Shown in pieces: positions 15,781 to 23,104 of a DNA stretch of 39,710 nt. Under the pieces are notes generated by a model, which worked only from the letters and a program-made list of their open reading frames with translations, was not told the origin of the DNA and made no database searches. The position numbers and the translations under genes were made by a program. Positions within the stretch are counted from its first letter, which is position 1; each line of letters begins with the position of its first letter. Source of the stretch: Oscillospiraceae bacterium (GTDB lineage: Bacteria > Bacillota > Clostridia > Oscillospirales > Oscillospiraceae); contig JAFSEW010000041.1 of NCBI GenBank assembly GCA_017435525.1, positions 1 through 39,710 of the forward strand, read 5' to 3'.

Positions 15781-16860
15781 TTATTCTTCTGTTTGAATTT
15801 TGGCCCACAGTGGACGAAGATTCTTTCCCGCCACTTCATCCGCCATGTAGTTTTCAATCATTGCCATGCCGGTGTCACCCATATCATCGTAAGACATGAA
15901 TTTCTCGCTGCTGTGGTAATACTTCATACCATATGCGGTTCGATACTGCGGATTGGCATCAAATCTGAGGGCAGTCCTCCTGGCTTCTCTCAGCCACTTT
16001 TCGGCACCGGCTTCGTCGCCTTGCAGCATTCGCATTTCTGCCAGGATCGTATAGATCCGTACATCGGTCTTGTCGATGATATTGACCGCATCCGGGTGCT
16101 TCAAGCCCCAGCCCATATGCAAAAGCCAATGCATCATATCTTCAATGGGTTCCAGCTTCTCCATCGCGCCATAGGCATTGGCGTAACCGATACAGATCTC
16201 ATAGATTCGGGCATAGGAATTATGCAGCGCATCGGACAAATAGCCAAGAGCTTCTTCCGCTTTTTCCGGGTCCTGGGACATCAATAATCCAATCTTGGCA
16301 TCGTTCAATCCGCCGATATTGTTCTGCTTCAGCACATCAACGGCCTTTTCCATATTACCCAGATAACAATAGCATCCGGCGATTTGATTCTGAATGGTGA
16401 TAACACCAATGGTTTCATCCGTATTTTGATCGATCAGCTCAATGGATCGTTCCAGAAGTTCGATGGCTCTCCGGGCGCTTTTCCCACGGTGGTGAACCAT
16501 GGATATAAAGTAAAGCAGTGCGCTTTCATAGACCACATCGAAGCTGTTGGGATATTTCTGGAGGGCGCGCTCCGCAAACCGTATGCCTTCTTCGAAGTTT
16601 CGTTCATTCTTAAAGGCACTGATCCGCTGTGCGGTTTGCCCCATACTCAGCTTCTGCCAGCCGTAGTTCAGTATGGCATCTACGGAGGTTTCAAAGAATT
16701 CCGCAATATCCACAAGCATCTCCAGTTCCGGGGTAGCCTTGCCGGACTCCCACTTATGGACGGCGCTGACCGACACGCCCAAGGCTTCCGCAAGCTGCTC
16801 CTGGGTAAAACCTGCTTCCTTACGAAGTCTGCGGATGCTCTCACCCAATCGAATCTCCAT
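15781..16860 (-). CDS. XRE-family regulator with TPR repeats
   Basis: A 359-residue protein. Residues 5-60 are an XRE/SinR-type helix-turn-helix (RRLRKEAGFTQEQLAEAL, VSVSAVHKWESG). The rest is helical and TPR-like, such as EGIRFAERALQKYPNSFDVVYE and AIELLERSIELI. This layout occurs in regulators that sense peptides or small ligands (RRNPP-like) and in orphan HTH-TPR proteins. I chose the ATG at 16858-16860 because GGAG is 8 bases upstream; the longer reading begins inside the promoter. It precedes the ABC exporter by about 110 bases on the same strand and probably controls it. No signalling-peptide gene was found beside it. Confidence 0.8.
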   Translation of the reverse strand: MEIRLGESIRRLRKEAGFTQEQLAEALGVSVSAVHKWESGKATPELEMLVDIAEFFETSVDAILNYGWQKLSMGQTAQRISAFKNERNFEEGIRFAERALQKYPNSFDVVYESALLYFISMVHHRGKSARRAIELLERSIELIDQNTDETIGVITIQNQIAGCYCYLGNMEKAVDVLKQNNIGGLNDAKIGLLMSQDPEKAEEALGYLSDALHNSYARIYEICIGYANAYGAMEKLEPIEDMMHWLLHMGWGLKHPDAVNIIDKTDVRIYTILAEMRMLQGDEAGAEKWLREARRTALRFDANPQYRTAYGMKYYHSSEKFMSYDDMGDTGMAMIENYMADEVAGKNLRPLWAKIQTEE

Positions 16861-16891
16861 CTGCACATCTCCTTTGCGACTTTGTGCCTTC

Positions 16892-16920
16892 ATTATAGCA
16901 CCGCTGGTTGAAAAGTCCAC
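16892..16920 (-). promoter_or_regulatory. Promoter of the HTH-TPR regulator
   Basis: Minus strand: GTGGAC (16915-16920), a 17-base spacer and TATAAT (16892-16897). Confidence 0.6.
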
Positions 16921-17007
16921 AGACTAACAGTAAAGAGAGTAAAGCGTTTTTTTGACCAATGGTAGAATTACTATAGAAATTTCCTTATTATCCCACATAA
17001 CGGCAGA

Positions 17008-17040
17008 AAACCCAGTTGAGTAGTATCCTCAACTGGGTTT
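17008..17040 (-). terminator. Terminator of the PstS-like fusion gene
   Basis: A 13-base perfect stem (17008-17020 with 17028-17040) and a 7-base loop, ending in a T run on the minus strand, 50 bases after the stop codon. Confidence 0.8.
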
Positions 17041-17092
17041 GTATGCAAAGCATCTACCCGATTTATCGCACTTTATCAGCAGAGCATTCCTT

Positions 17093-18919
17093 TTATCCTT
17101 GCAGGGGCGTTACGCCGCAGCGGTCCAGCAGGTCTGCGCTGATGGGGCAGCCGAACCAGTTAAAGAGCCGTCTGGCGGGGCTTCCTTCCGGTTCATCGGC
17201 GCGGATCACCAGGTAGCCCTGGGTATGATAGGCATAGGTGCCGTCCGCCACAGTTTCCGGGGATGGGGACACACCGTTGATGGAGAACACCCGCAGGGCA
17301 TCCTCCCCGTAGACATCCCCCAGATAGGTCATGATGGTGTAGCCGATGGCATAGGGGTCCCACTGCACCATATCCACAATGCTGCTCATGGCATCTTCAA
17401 TCTGGAAGCCCAGCGCCCCGAAATCCGGAATTTCCTCGCCTTTCCACACCAGCTTTTCAAAGAGACGCTGGCTGCCGGATTGATCGTCCCGGTAGTACAC
17501 GGTGATGGGGGCATCGGGGCCGCCAACTTCTTTCCAGTTGGTGATTTCCTTCCGGTAGATGGCCAGAAGCTGTTCGTGGGTCAGGTTTTCCACCGGATTT
17601 TCCGGGTTGCCGATAAACACCAGGCCATCGCCGCCGTAGAGCTTCATCTCCACTTCCACACCCTTTTCATCCAGGTAGGCCTGTTCTTCCGGTGTGGGTG
17701 CCGCCAGCAGAGCCAGATCCGCCACACCGTCGGCAATATTCAGCCAGGCCCCGTGGGTGGTGGAGCACAGAGGCTCCTCTCCTTCGTAGCCATAGTTTTT
17801 CACAAACAGGGTATACAGCTCTGCCGTTACGGGCTTTCTGGCGGTGGAACTGTCCATCACCGGGAAATCTCCCCCGGCAAAGAGGCTGCCCGCTTCACCT
17901 GTGGCATTTACATCCGTAATGGTACCGTCGCTGCGCAGAAGGGAATACCGGGTGGGCAGGGCATAGTTTTCCCGGTAGCCGTATTCATTCACCGGGCCCC
18001 ATTCCACATGGGCATAGTGCTCCAAAAGGAAATCGCCATCTCCCAAAGGATGCACCGCATAATCGGCATCGGGGTCTGTCTGGGCCAGCAGGGTGGCTTC
18101 GCCCTCCCAGGTCTGCCGCCACAGCTGGCTGTACGCAGGCGTTCCGTAGAAATACCGCAGGTACAGCACCTGCTCCTCATCGGCGTAGAAGGGATCGCCT
18201 TCTCCAATGCCTTCCAGCTGCCCGGTGGTTTCCCCGTCGGCGCTGACATACTTCCAAACGGTTGCGTCCGCTTCCCGGTAGCTGTAGCCAATGCCGTCTG
18301 CCAGGGGCAGAATGCCGTAGGCATAGACATCCCCTTCCCAGATCATCCGGGTTTCTCCGGTGGCAGAGTCCAGGCAGTAGATGGAGGTTCTGTCCGTATA
18401 TTCACCGTAGCGGAAATAGTAGCCCAGACCGTCCTTAGCGGCGAAGCGAACAAAGTTCTCGGTGCAAAGCTTGCCGCCAGCGCCGGTTCTGAGGTTTTGC
18501 CAGTACAGTGTTTCATCGTAGTTCTCTTCAAACTGGCCGTACAGCAGGCAGTCCCCGCCGATGGTATACTCGCTCACATTCTGCGCAATGCACTGTTTTT
18601 CCTGACTCGCAAGATCCCAGCTGCAAAGCGTCCTGTCCTGCATAAAATACACGGTGTTTTCCCACCGGCTCACATCGGTGCAGTATGCATCCAGCACCAG
18701 ACGGGGCGCATCTCCATCGGGAGTCTGGCAGTACAGCCGGTTATATTCCAGGCTGTTGGAGAAAAAGAAAGCATCGTCCTCCACAGGTTCCGTGGGCGCT
18801 TCCGTGGACTGTGTGGGTTGTGTGGTCTGCGCCGGAGGCGGCGTGGTTTCCGGAATTTCCGGGGTGCCGCAGCCTGCCAGCAGCAGGCAGAGTATGATGA
18901 TCGCAAGCATCCGTTTCAT
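17093..18919 (-). CDS. Lipoprotein: beta-propeller-like domain fused to PstS-like binding domain
   Basis: A 608-residue lipoprotein. The signal peptide ends in the lipobox LLAGC with the lipidated cysteine at residue 17, followed by a Thr/Pro/Gln-rich linker. Residues about 50-335 show repeated blade-like units with YYF, YCLDSATGET, VWKYVSADGET and similar strands, resembling the DUF5050-type or WD-like propellers. Residues about 345-608 resemble a phosphate-type solute-binding protein: VFIGNPENPV, LLAIYRKEITNWKEVGG and YYRDDQSGSQRLFEKL correspond to the PstS segments NPV, IF.G.I..W and R.DGSGT. No pstCAB genes are near. It may sense rather than import a ligand. Confidence 0.75.
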   Translation of the reverse strand: MKRMLAIIILCLLLAGCGTPEIPETTPPPAQTTQPTQSTEAPTEPVEDDAFFFSNSLEYNRLYCQTPDGDAPRLVLDAYCTDVSRWENTVYFMQDRTLCSWDLASQEKQCIAQNVSEYTIGGDCLLYGQFEENYDETLYWQNLRTGAGGKLCTENFVRFAAKDGLGYYFRYGEYTDRTSIYCLDSATGETRMIWEGDVYAYGILPLADGIGYSYREADATVWKYVSADGETTGQLEGIGEGDPFYADEEQVLYLRYFYGTPAYSQLWRQTWEGEATLLAQTDPDADYAVHPLGDGDFLLEHYAHVEWGPVNEYGYRENYALPTRYSLLRSDGTITDVNATGEAGSLFAGGDFPVMDSSTARKPVTAELYTLFVKNYGYEGEEPLCSTTHGAWLNIADGVADLALLAAPTPEEQAYLDEKGVEVEMKLYGGDGLVFIGNPENPVENLTHEQLLAIYRKEITNWKEVGGPDAPITVYYRDDQSGSQRLFEKLVWKGEEIPDFGALGFQIEDAMSSIVDMVQWDPYAIGYTIMTYLGDVYGEDALRVFSINGVSPSPETVADGTYAYHTQGYLVIRADEPEGSPARRLFNWFGCPISADLLDRCGVTPLQG

Positions 18920-18943
18920 GGCATTTTCTCCTTTCGAAAGGCA

Positions 18944-18967
18944 AAAGGCCGCCCGCAGGCGGCCTTT
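18944..18967 (-). terminator. Terminator after the PsiE-like gene
   Basis: A 10-base perfect stem (18944-18953 with 18958-18967) with a CGCA loop lies between the PsiE-like gene and the PstS-like fusion gene. The T-tract is short, so some read-through into the downstream gene is possible. Confidence 0.65.
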
Positions 18968-18971
18968 GTGT

Positions 18972-19430
18972 TTACTCCATTTCCACCATTTCGCTTTTCA
19001 GCTCGCTGCGGCGGATCAGGAAACGACGGATGGCAAAGAGCCCCGCAATGCATGCCACACAAGCCACATTGCTCCAAGGGTCATCGTGGCTCAGGATAAC
19101 ATGCCGGGTAATCGCCACCGTCAGCACTTCCAGAATGCTGGCAGGGGTGGTGTCGATGAGCATTCGCACAAACTCCAGGCCCACCACGATAGTAAGCACA
19201 CTGTGCAGGTAATGGTCCAGATCGGCGATATATTCCCAGTTGGTCACGCAGGTGTAAAGTTCCGCCACCAGGGCAACCACCAGAATCACCAGGGTGATAC
19301 CGGCGATCACCCGCTCAATATTATGCAGAATCCGGCGGAAGACATGCTCCACCCGGTAATCGTGCTTTTCAAGCCTTGCCAGGCGCTCCACCAGTTTGGG
19401 GTCATCGGGCATTTTTGTGGGATGGCTCAT
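18972..19430 (-). CDS. PsiE-like membrane protein
   Basis: A 152-residue protein with a charged N-terminus of about 40 residues and four hydrophobic segments. The pattern TIVVGLEFVRMLI, then VLTVAITRHVILSHDDPWSNVA, follows the PsiE family (compare the FEFIALI and [20 protein letters not shown] segments of E. coli PsiE). PsiE is phosphate-starvation inducible in E. coli, with unknown biochemical role. AGGAGG lies 8 bases before the ATG. The next gene on the strand encodes a PstS-like lipoprotein, which weakly supports a link to phosphate or anion limitation. Confidence 0.6.
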   Translation of the reverse strand: MSHPTKMPDDPKLVERLARLEKHDYRVEHVFRRILHNIERVIAGITLVILVVALVAELYTCVTNWEYIADLDHYLHSVLTIVVGLEFVRMLIDTTPASILEVLTVAITRHVILSHDDPWSNVACVACIAGLFAIRRFLIRRSELKSEMVEME

Positions 19431-19506
19431 AGGCGTACCTCCTGTGTGTCTTTTTTCTTATTTTACAGGAAAAGGCTGCAAATTGGAAGAGGCCTAAAAA
19501 ATTTTC

Positions 19507-22041
19507 TTACGCCTGATAGTGCTTTACCATTTCCTTTTTGGCATTTTCCACTTCCTGCTGCAGCTCCCGGGCGCTCATGCGCAGTACGCCGCTGCGCAGG
19601 CTGCTCAGCTGCACCAGAGAATCGGAGGTTGCCACCCGGAGATTGTAGTTGGTGCCCACCTGACTTACCAGGGCTTCGATATAGGCATCCGCTGTCTCGC
19701 CTTCGGCGGTGTATACCACCTGAATATTGTGAAACTGCTCTTTCTTTCCGGGGCTGCCTTTGACCTTGTAGCCGTCAAACACCAGCACCAGGCGGCATTT
19801 CTTGAATCCCGCGTAGTTGGACAGGGCATCGCACAGGCTTCTTCTGGCGGCATCCAGATCGTGCTTCGCCGTTTCCGCCAGAGAATCCCAGGCGAAAATA
19901 ATATTGTAGCCATCCACGATCAGATATTGCTGCCGGGGTGGCCGGATGGTCAGCTTTTCCTCCGCAGGGCGGTTCTCCGGAGCTTTATACAGGGTGGTGG
20001 TAAGGTCGCCGAACTGCCTGCGCATGATCTCTTCCAATGCCTTGTCATCGGGCTGCAGATTCCGGGTAATCACCGCGGGCTTTGGCTTTAGGCCGCTTTC
20101 CAGGTGCATATAGTCCTTCACCCGGTTCCAGGGCACATGGAATCCGGCACCGTGATCGCAGAACACGGAATCCGGGGTGTTGGCGATGTCCGCCAGAGGA
20201 TCGTAGCCCATTTCCTCCACCACTTTTTCGGCGTTGTGGCAGGGGGCGTAGCCGTGCAGCGACAGCTGCAGCTGTCCTCTGCCCTGGGTGTAGGCCGCCA
20301 GCTGATCGGCGTAATCTCCCAGTTCCGAAGCAGGCACCTGGCCTTGCAAAGTGGAGGTATTGCCCACGGCTTCCGGGGCATCAAATTCGCCGCCCATGGC
20401 CCGAATATCCGTAATGGCCCGGCCGATCTGCTCTGTGGGCAGGGTCAGCCGGAAATCATACCAGGGTTCCAGCAGTACGCTTTTTGCCTGCATCAGGCCC
20501 TGGCGCACTGCCCGGTAGGTGGCCTGCCGGAAATCGCCGCCTTCGGTGTGCTTGATGTGGGCTCTGCCGATGAGAAGCGTGATCTTCATATCGGTGATGG
20601 GCGAGCCGGTGAGCACGCCCACATGGGTCTTTTCCAGCAGGTGCGTCAGCACCAGATTCTGATAGTGGGCTTCCAGCACATCCGCAGAGCACCGGGTGGA
20701 AACCACCAGACCACTGCCTTGAGGCAGGGGTTCCAGCAGCAGATGTACCTCCGCATAGTGGCGTAACGGCTCATAGTGACCCACGCCCTCCACCGTATCG
20801 GCAATGGTTTCCTTATAATAGATGCGGCCCTGATCCAGATTCACATCCAGAGAAAACCGCTGCTGTATCAAACTTCGCAGAATTTCCAGCTGCACCTTGC
20901 CCATGATCTGCACGAAGATCTGCTTCAGCCGGTCGTTCCACACCACATGCAGCTGGGGATCTTCCTCCTCCAACTGCCGCATTTTGGGCAGGAAGGTCAT
21001 AGGATCGGTGCCGGAAGGCAGGGCCACCCGGTAGGTCATAACCGGCTCCAGCACCGGTGCCGGGGCACCTGCTTCCCTGCCCAAGCCCTGGCCCGCCCAG
21101 GTGCCGGAAAGTCCCGTAACGGCCACAAGCATACCGGCCGTGGCCGTATCCACCGCCGTAAATTTTTCGCCGCTGTAAAGCCGCAGCTGCACGGCCTTTT
21201 CTTCCAGCTGCTCGTCCTTGGTATTTTGATAGGAAATGACACTGCGCACCGGCAGACTGCCGCCGGTGATTTTCAGCCAGGTAAGCCGGTTGCCCTGGGG
21301 GTCCCGGGAAATCTTATACACCCGGGCGCCGAAATCAGCGCCCCACTGCTGCCGGGGGGCATAGGTATCCAGCACATCCAGCAGTTCCTTCACGCCCTCC
21401 AGCTTCAATGCCGAACCGAAGCAGCAGGGGAACAGCTTCCGCTTCGCCACCAGGCCCCGGATATTGCCGGGGGTCACGGTGCCGGTTTCCAGATAGTTTT
21501 CCAGCAGCGCCTCATCGCATAGGGCCGCGGCTTCCGCAATTTCCTCTTCCGACCCGCCAAAATCCACGCAGCCGGTGCTCAAATTCTGCCGCAAAGAGGA
21601 AAGCAGCTTTTCCCGGTTTATACCGGGCAGATCCATTTTATTGATAAACAGCACCACCGGCACCTGGTATTTTTCCAGCAGCCGCCACAGAGTCAGCGTG
21701 TGGGCCTGCACCCCGTCGGTGCCGCTGATTACCAGCACCGCGCAGTCCAGCACAGGCATGGTGCGCTCCGCTTCCGCGGAAAAATCCGCGTGACCGGGGG
21801 TATCCACCAGGGTCACATCCAGATTTTCCGTGGTCAGCCGGGCCTGCTTGGAGAAAATGGTGATGCCCCTGGCCCGCTCCAGGGCATGGGTATCCAGAAA
21901 GGCATCCCGGTGATCTACCCGGCCCAAAGTTCGCCGGGCACCGGATACATAGAGCAGTGCCTCCGAAAGGGTGGTTTTCCCCGCGTCCACATGGGCCAGC
22001 AGGCCAGTACTGATATGAGGCTTTTTAGCCTGTTCTCCCAT
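19507..22041 (-). CDS. TetM/EF-G-like ribosomal GTPase fused to Rae1/YacP-type NYN endoribonuclease
   Basis: A single uninterrupted frame of 844 residues. Residues 1 to about 650 match ribosomal protection proteins such as TetM: G1 AHVDAGKTT (16-24), switch RGITI (58-62), G3 DTPGH (80-84), G4 NKMD (134-137), then domains II-V, including the domain IV-like FRLTLPTEQIGRAITDI. A linker of about 50 residues follows. Residues 704-844 match Rae1/YacP, the ribosome-associated A-site endoribonuclease of Bacillus: LIVDGYN, VLVFDGYKVKG, ETADAYIE, VATSD and RMSARELQQEVE. All acidic active-site positions are kept (D710, D756, E782, D785, D807). The start is the ATG at 22039-22041 behind AAGGGGGTG. TetM-like annotation would miss the nuclease. 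Tetracycline resistance is possible but is not shown. Confidence 0.88.
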   Translation of the reverse strand: MGEQAKKPHISTGLLAHVDAGKTTLSEALLYVSGARRTLGRVDHRDAFLDTHALERARGITIFSKQARLTTENLDVTLVDTPGHADFSAEAERTMPVLDCAVLVISGTDGVQAHTLTLWRLLEKYQVPVVLFINKMDLPGINREKLLSSLRQNLSTGCVDFGGSEEEIAEAAALCDEALLENYLETGTVTPGNIRGLVAKRKLFPCCFGSALKLEGVKELLDVLDTYAPRQQWGADFGARVYKISRDPQGNRLTWLKITGGSLPVRSVISYQNTKDEQLEEKAVQLRLYSGEKFTAVDTATAGMLVAVTGLSGTWAGQGLGREAGAPAPVLEPVMTYRVALPSGTDPMTFLPKMRQLEEEDPQLHVVWNDRLKQIFVQIMGKVQLEILRSLIQQRFSLDVNLDQGRIYYKETIADTVEGVGHYEPLRHYAEVHLLLEPLPQGSGLVVSTRCSADVLEAHYQNLVLTHLLEKTHVGVLTGSPITDMKITLLIGRAHIKHTEGGDFRQATYRAVRQGLMQAKSVLLEPWYDFRLTLPTEQIGRAITDIRAMGGEFDAPEAVGNTSTLQGQVPASELGDYADQLAAYTQGRGQLQLSLHGYAPCHNAEKVVEEMGYDPLADIANTPDSVFCDHGAGFHVPWNRVKDYMHLESGLKPKPAVITRNLQPDDKALEEIMRRQFGDLTTTLYKAPENRPAEEKLTIRPPRQQYLIVDGYNIIFAWDSLAETAKHDLDAARRSLCDALSNYAGFKKCRLVLVFDGYKVKGSPGKKEQFHNIQVVYTAEGETADAYIEALVSQVGTNYNLRVATSDSLVQLSSLRSGVLRMSARELQQEVENAKKEMVKHYQA

Positions 22042-22087
22042 GTCAGACACCCCCTTAAATGGTTTCATGCAGGGATTATAGCATGAA

Positions 22088-22119
22088 AAAGGGCTTTCGT
22101 CGATAGGGGAAAGCCCTTT
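22088..22119 (-). terminator. Attenuator-like terminator in the leader of the GTPase-nuclease gene
   Basis: On the minus strand AAAGGGCTTT (22119-22110) and AAAGCCCTTT (22097-22088) form a 10-base perfect stem followed by TTTTTC. It lies only 47 bases before the start codon, so it must be read through for expression from the upstream promoter. A TATAAT at 22075-22080 just beyond it could alternatively give a short direct transcript, but no good -35 is at the right distance. Confidence 0.7.
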
Positions 22120-22236
22120 GGGGGCAAAATTCTGATCTTGCCCGCCCATTGGAAGATTGTAAACACCGTTTGTTATCTTGAGTGGGCAGTGCTTTGATGG
22201 CAATGTCAAAACCGTGTATCGTGCCCTTTGTTGCAT

Positions 22237-22305
22237 TTAAGGCCATTTTGATGCTTGCGTTCCTGAGAAGCTTGGCATAGAGATGTGCTTTTTATTATCG
22301 TTCAT
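22237..22305 (-). CDS. Candidate 22-residue leader peptide
   Basis: A short frame starting with ATG at 22303-22305 and ending in TAA at 22237-22239; the peptide begins MNDNKKHISM and ends QASKWP. A GAGAGG-type ribosome site precedes it, and that site lies in a small AGAAG/CTTCT hairpin. It sits between a promoter-like sequence and an intrinsic terminator ahead of the TetM-like gene, the layout used by tetM leader peptides for attenuation. An in-frame ATG of the main gene's extended frame follows its stop directly. Coding status is unproven. Confidence 0.3.
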   Translation of the reverse strand: MNDNKKHISMPSFSGTQASKWP

Positions 22306-22330
22306 TGGAGAAGCCTCTCTTCTTTTACTC

Positions 22331-22360
22331 TTATTACAGAGAAAAATCGTCCTGATGCAA
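22331..22360 (-). promoter_or_regulatory. Possible upstream promoter of the GTPase-nuclease gene
   Basis: Minus strand: TTGCAT (22355-22360), an 18-base spacer and TAATAA (22331-22336). The transcript would run about 280 bases before the main start codon, through the candidate leader peptide and the terminator hairpin. Confidence 0.4.
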
Positions 22361-22365
22361 TGGAA

Positions 22366-22397
22366 ATATCCCCCACATCTTGCGGTGTGGGGGATAT
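22366..22397. terminator. Hairpin downstream of the Lys/Pro-rich lipoprotein gene
   Basis: ATATCCCCCACATC (22366-22379) pairs with GGTGTGGGGGATAT (22384-22397) with one G-T pair and a TTGC loop. It lies after the lipoprotein gene on the minus strand and probably ends its transcript, although the U-tract is weak. Confidence 0.55.
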
Positions 22398-22419
22398 CCA
22401 TAAGAAGGGAGGTCTAAAA

Positions 22420-22443
22420 ATGAAAAGACTTATTTGGTTTTAA
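22420..22443 (+). other. Seven-codon open frame with a strong ribosome site
   Basis: A perfect AAGGGAGG site lies 7 bases before an ATG that opens only MKRLIWF before TAA. The site follows the hairpin at 22366-22397. It looks like the severed start of a lost gene or a tiny leader peptide; nothing follows it on the plus strand. Confidence 0.3.
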
Positions 22444-22842
22444 TTATTTCTTTCCGCCGGGTTTCTTTGAGGGGGTTGTGTTCCCCGGCTTGGTTTCTGG
22501 TTTCTTGTTGTTATCCTCCTCCCTGTCGTTGAGATTTGTACCTGTTGTGCCATTCTCCTGTGTGGGCTTGTTCTGCTCTGGTTTATTCTGAGAAGGCTTG
22601 TTCTGCTCAGGCTTGCTCTGGCCGGGTTTCGTATGACCGGGTTTCGTTTGGCCAGGCTTGTTCTGAGAAGGCTTTTTGTTATCACCAGGCTTGTTCTGAT
22701 CCTTATCCTGCGTCACAGAACTGGAAGGCTTTCTGTTATTGGGCTGCTTCTTTTTGGGAGCAGTACAGCCAACCAGACTGCTGCAAGCAACGATGATCGC
22801 CAGCACAAACGCAGCAACACTTTTTACGTACTTGTTTTTCAT
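22444..22842 (-). CDS. Low-complexity Lys/Pro/Gln/Asn-rich lipoprotein
   Basis: A 132-residue protein with a basic start, a hydrophobic segment and the lipobox SLVGC (lipidated cysteine at residue 26). The mature part is almost all low complexity: short units of the form NKPxQ and TKPGx recur from about residue 45 to 95, with a Lys/Asn/Thr tail. There is no globular domain. Such strongly basic tethered chains can bind wall polymers or anionic lipids; that is an inference. It lies downstream of the sensor kinase on the same strand and carries an operator like that of the divergent lipid operon. Confidence 0.7.
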   Translation of the reverse strand: MKNKYVKSVAAFVLAIIVACSSLVGCTAPKKKQPNNRKPSSSVTQDKDQNKPGDNKKPSQNKPGQTKPGHTKPGQSKPEQNKPSQNKPEQNKPTQENGTTGTNLNDREEDNNKKPETKPGNTTPSKKPGGKK

Positions 22843-22928
22843 ATGCGATTTTTATCCTTTCTGTCTCCGGCGTTCCGCGGTATTGCCGGAGGTAATGAGA
22901 ATCGGCAGACGGTTTTCTGCCTGAGTTC

Positions 22929-22982
22929 AGCATAACAGCAGGTTCTTAAAATCAGCATATTCTTTTCCTTAAGGATTCTGAA
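22929..22982 (-). promoter_or_regulatory. Promoter and operator of the Lys/Pro-rich lipoprotein gene
   Basis: Minus strand: TTCAGAATCC (22982-22973) followed by TTAAGGAAAA (22972-22963), then exactly 28 bases, then the -10 TATGCT (22934-22929). No good -35 is present. The distance and first half-site are the same as in the promoter at 25166-25219, which points to activation by the same response regulator. Confidence 0.5.
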
Positions 22983-23077
22983 ATTCGCCGGGACAGAAAC
23001 TTTTCCGACAGGAAGACGAAGACGGCAGCAGATACCAATATCATTATTTCATACGAATCTGAAGAAGTGCGTATAGT

Positions 23078-23097
23078 AATTCTGAAAAATTCTGAAA
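23078..23097 (-). promoter_or_regulatory. Tandem TTCAGAATT operator
   Basis: Two copies of TTCAGAATT in 10-base phase on the minus strand (23097-23088 and 23087-23078), the best match in the window to an OmpR-family tandem direct repeat. It lies upstream of the lipoprotein promoter and just after the sensor kinase gene. Confidence 0.5.
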
Positions 23098-23104
23098 TTC
23101 CTTG

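Noticed and set aside
16950-16980. Plus-strand promoter TTGACC with TACTAT
   Set aside because: The boxes are only about 11 bases apart and no plus-strand gene follows.
19507-22041. Calling this simply a tetracycline resistance gene
   Set aside because: The C-terminal nuclease and the divergent GTPase half make that function uncertain; resistance is only a possibility.
22042-22236. A longer N-terminus of the GTPase-nuclease protein starting at 22236
   Set aside because: The extra 65 codons run through a terminator stem and a -10 box and have no TetM-like sequence; the ATG at 22041 has a good ribosome site and matches the start of TetM-type proteins.
22560-22700. CRISPR-like or tandem DNA repeats
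   Set aside because: The repeats are short codon repeats (NKPxQ/TKPGx) inside the lipoprotein gene, with no spacers.
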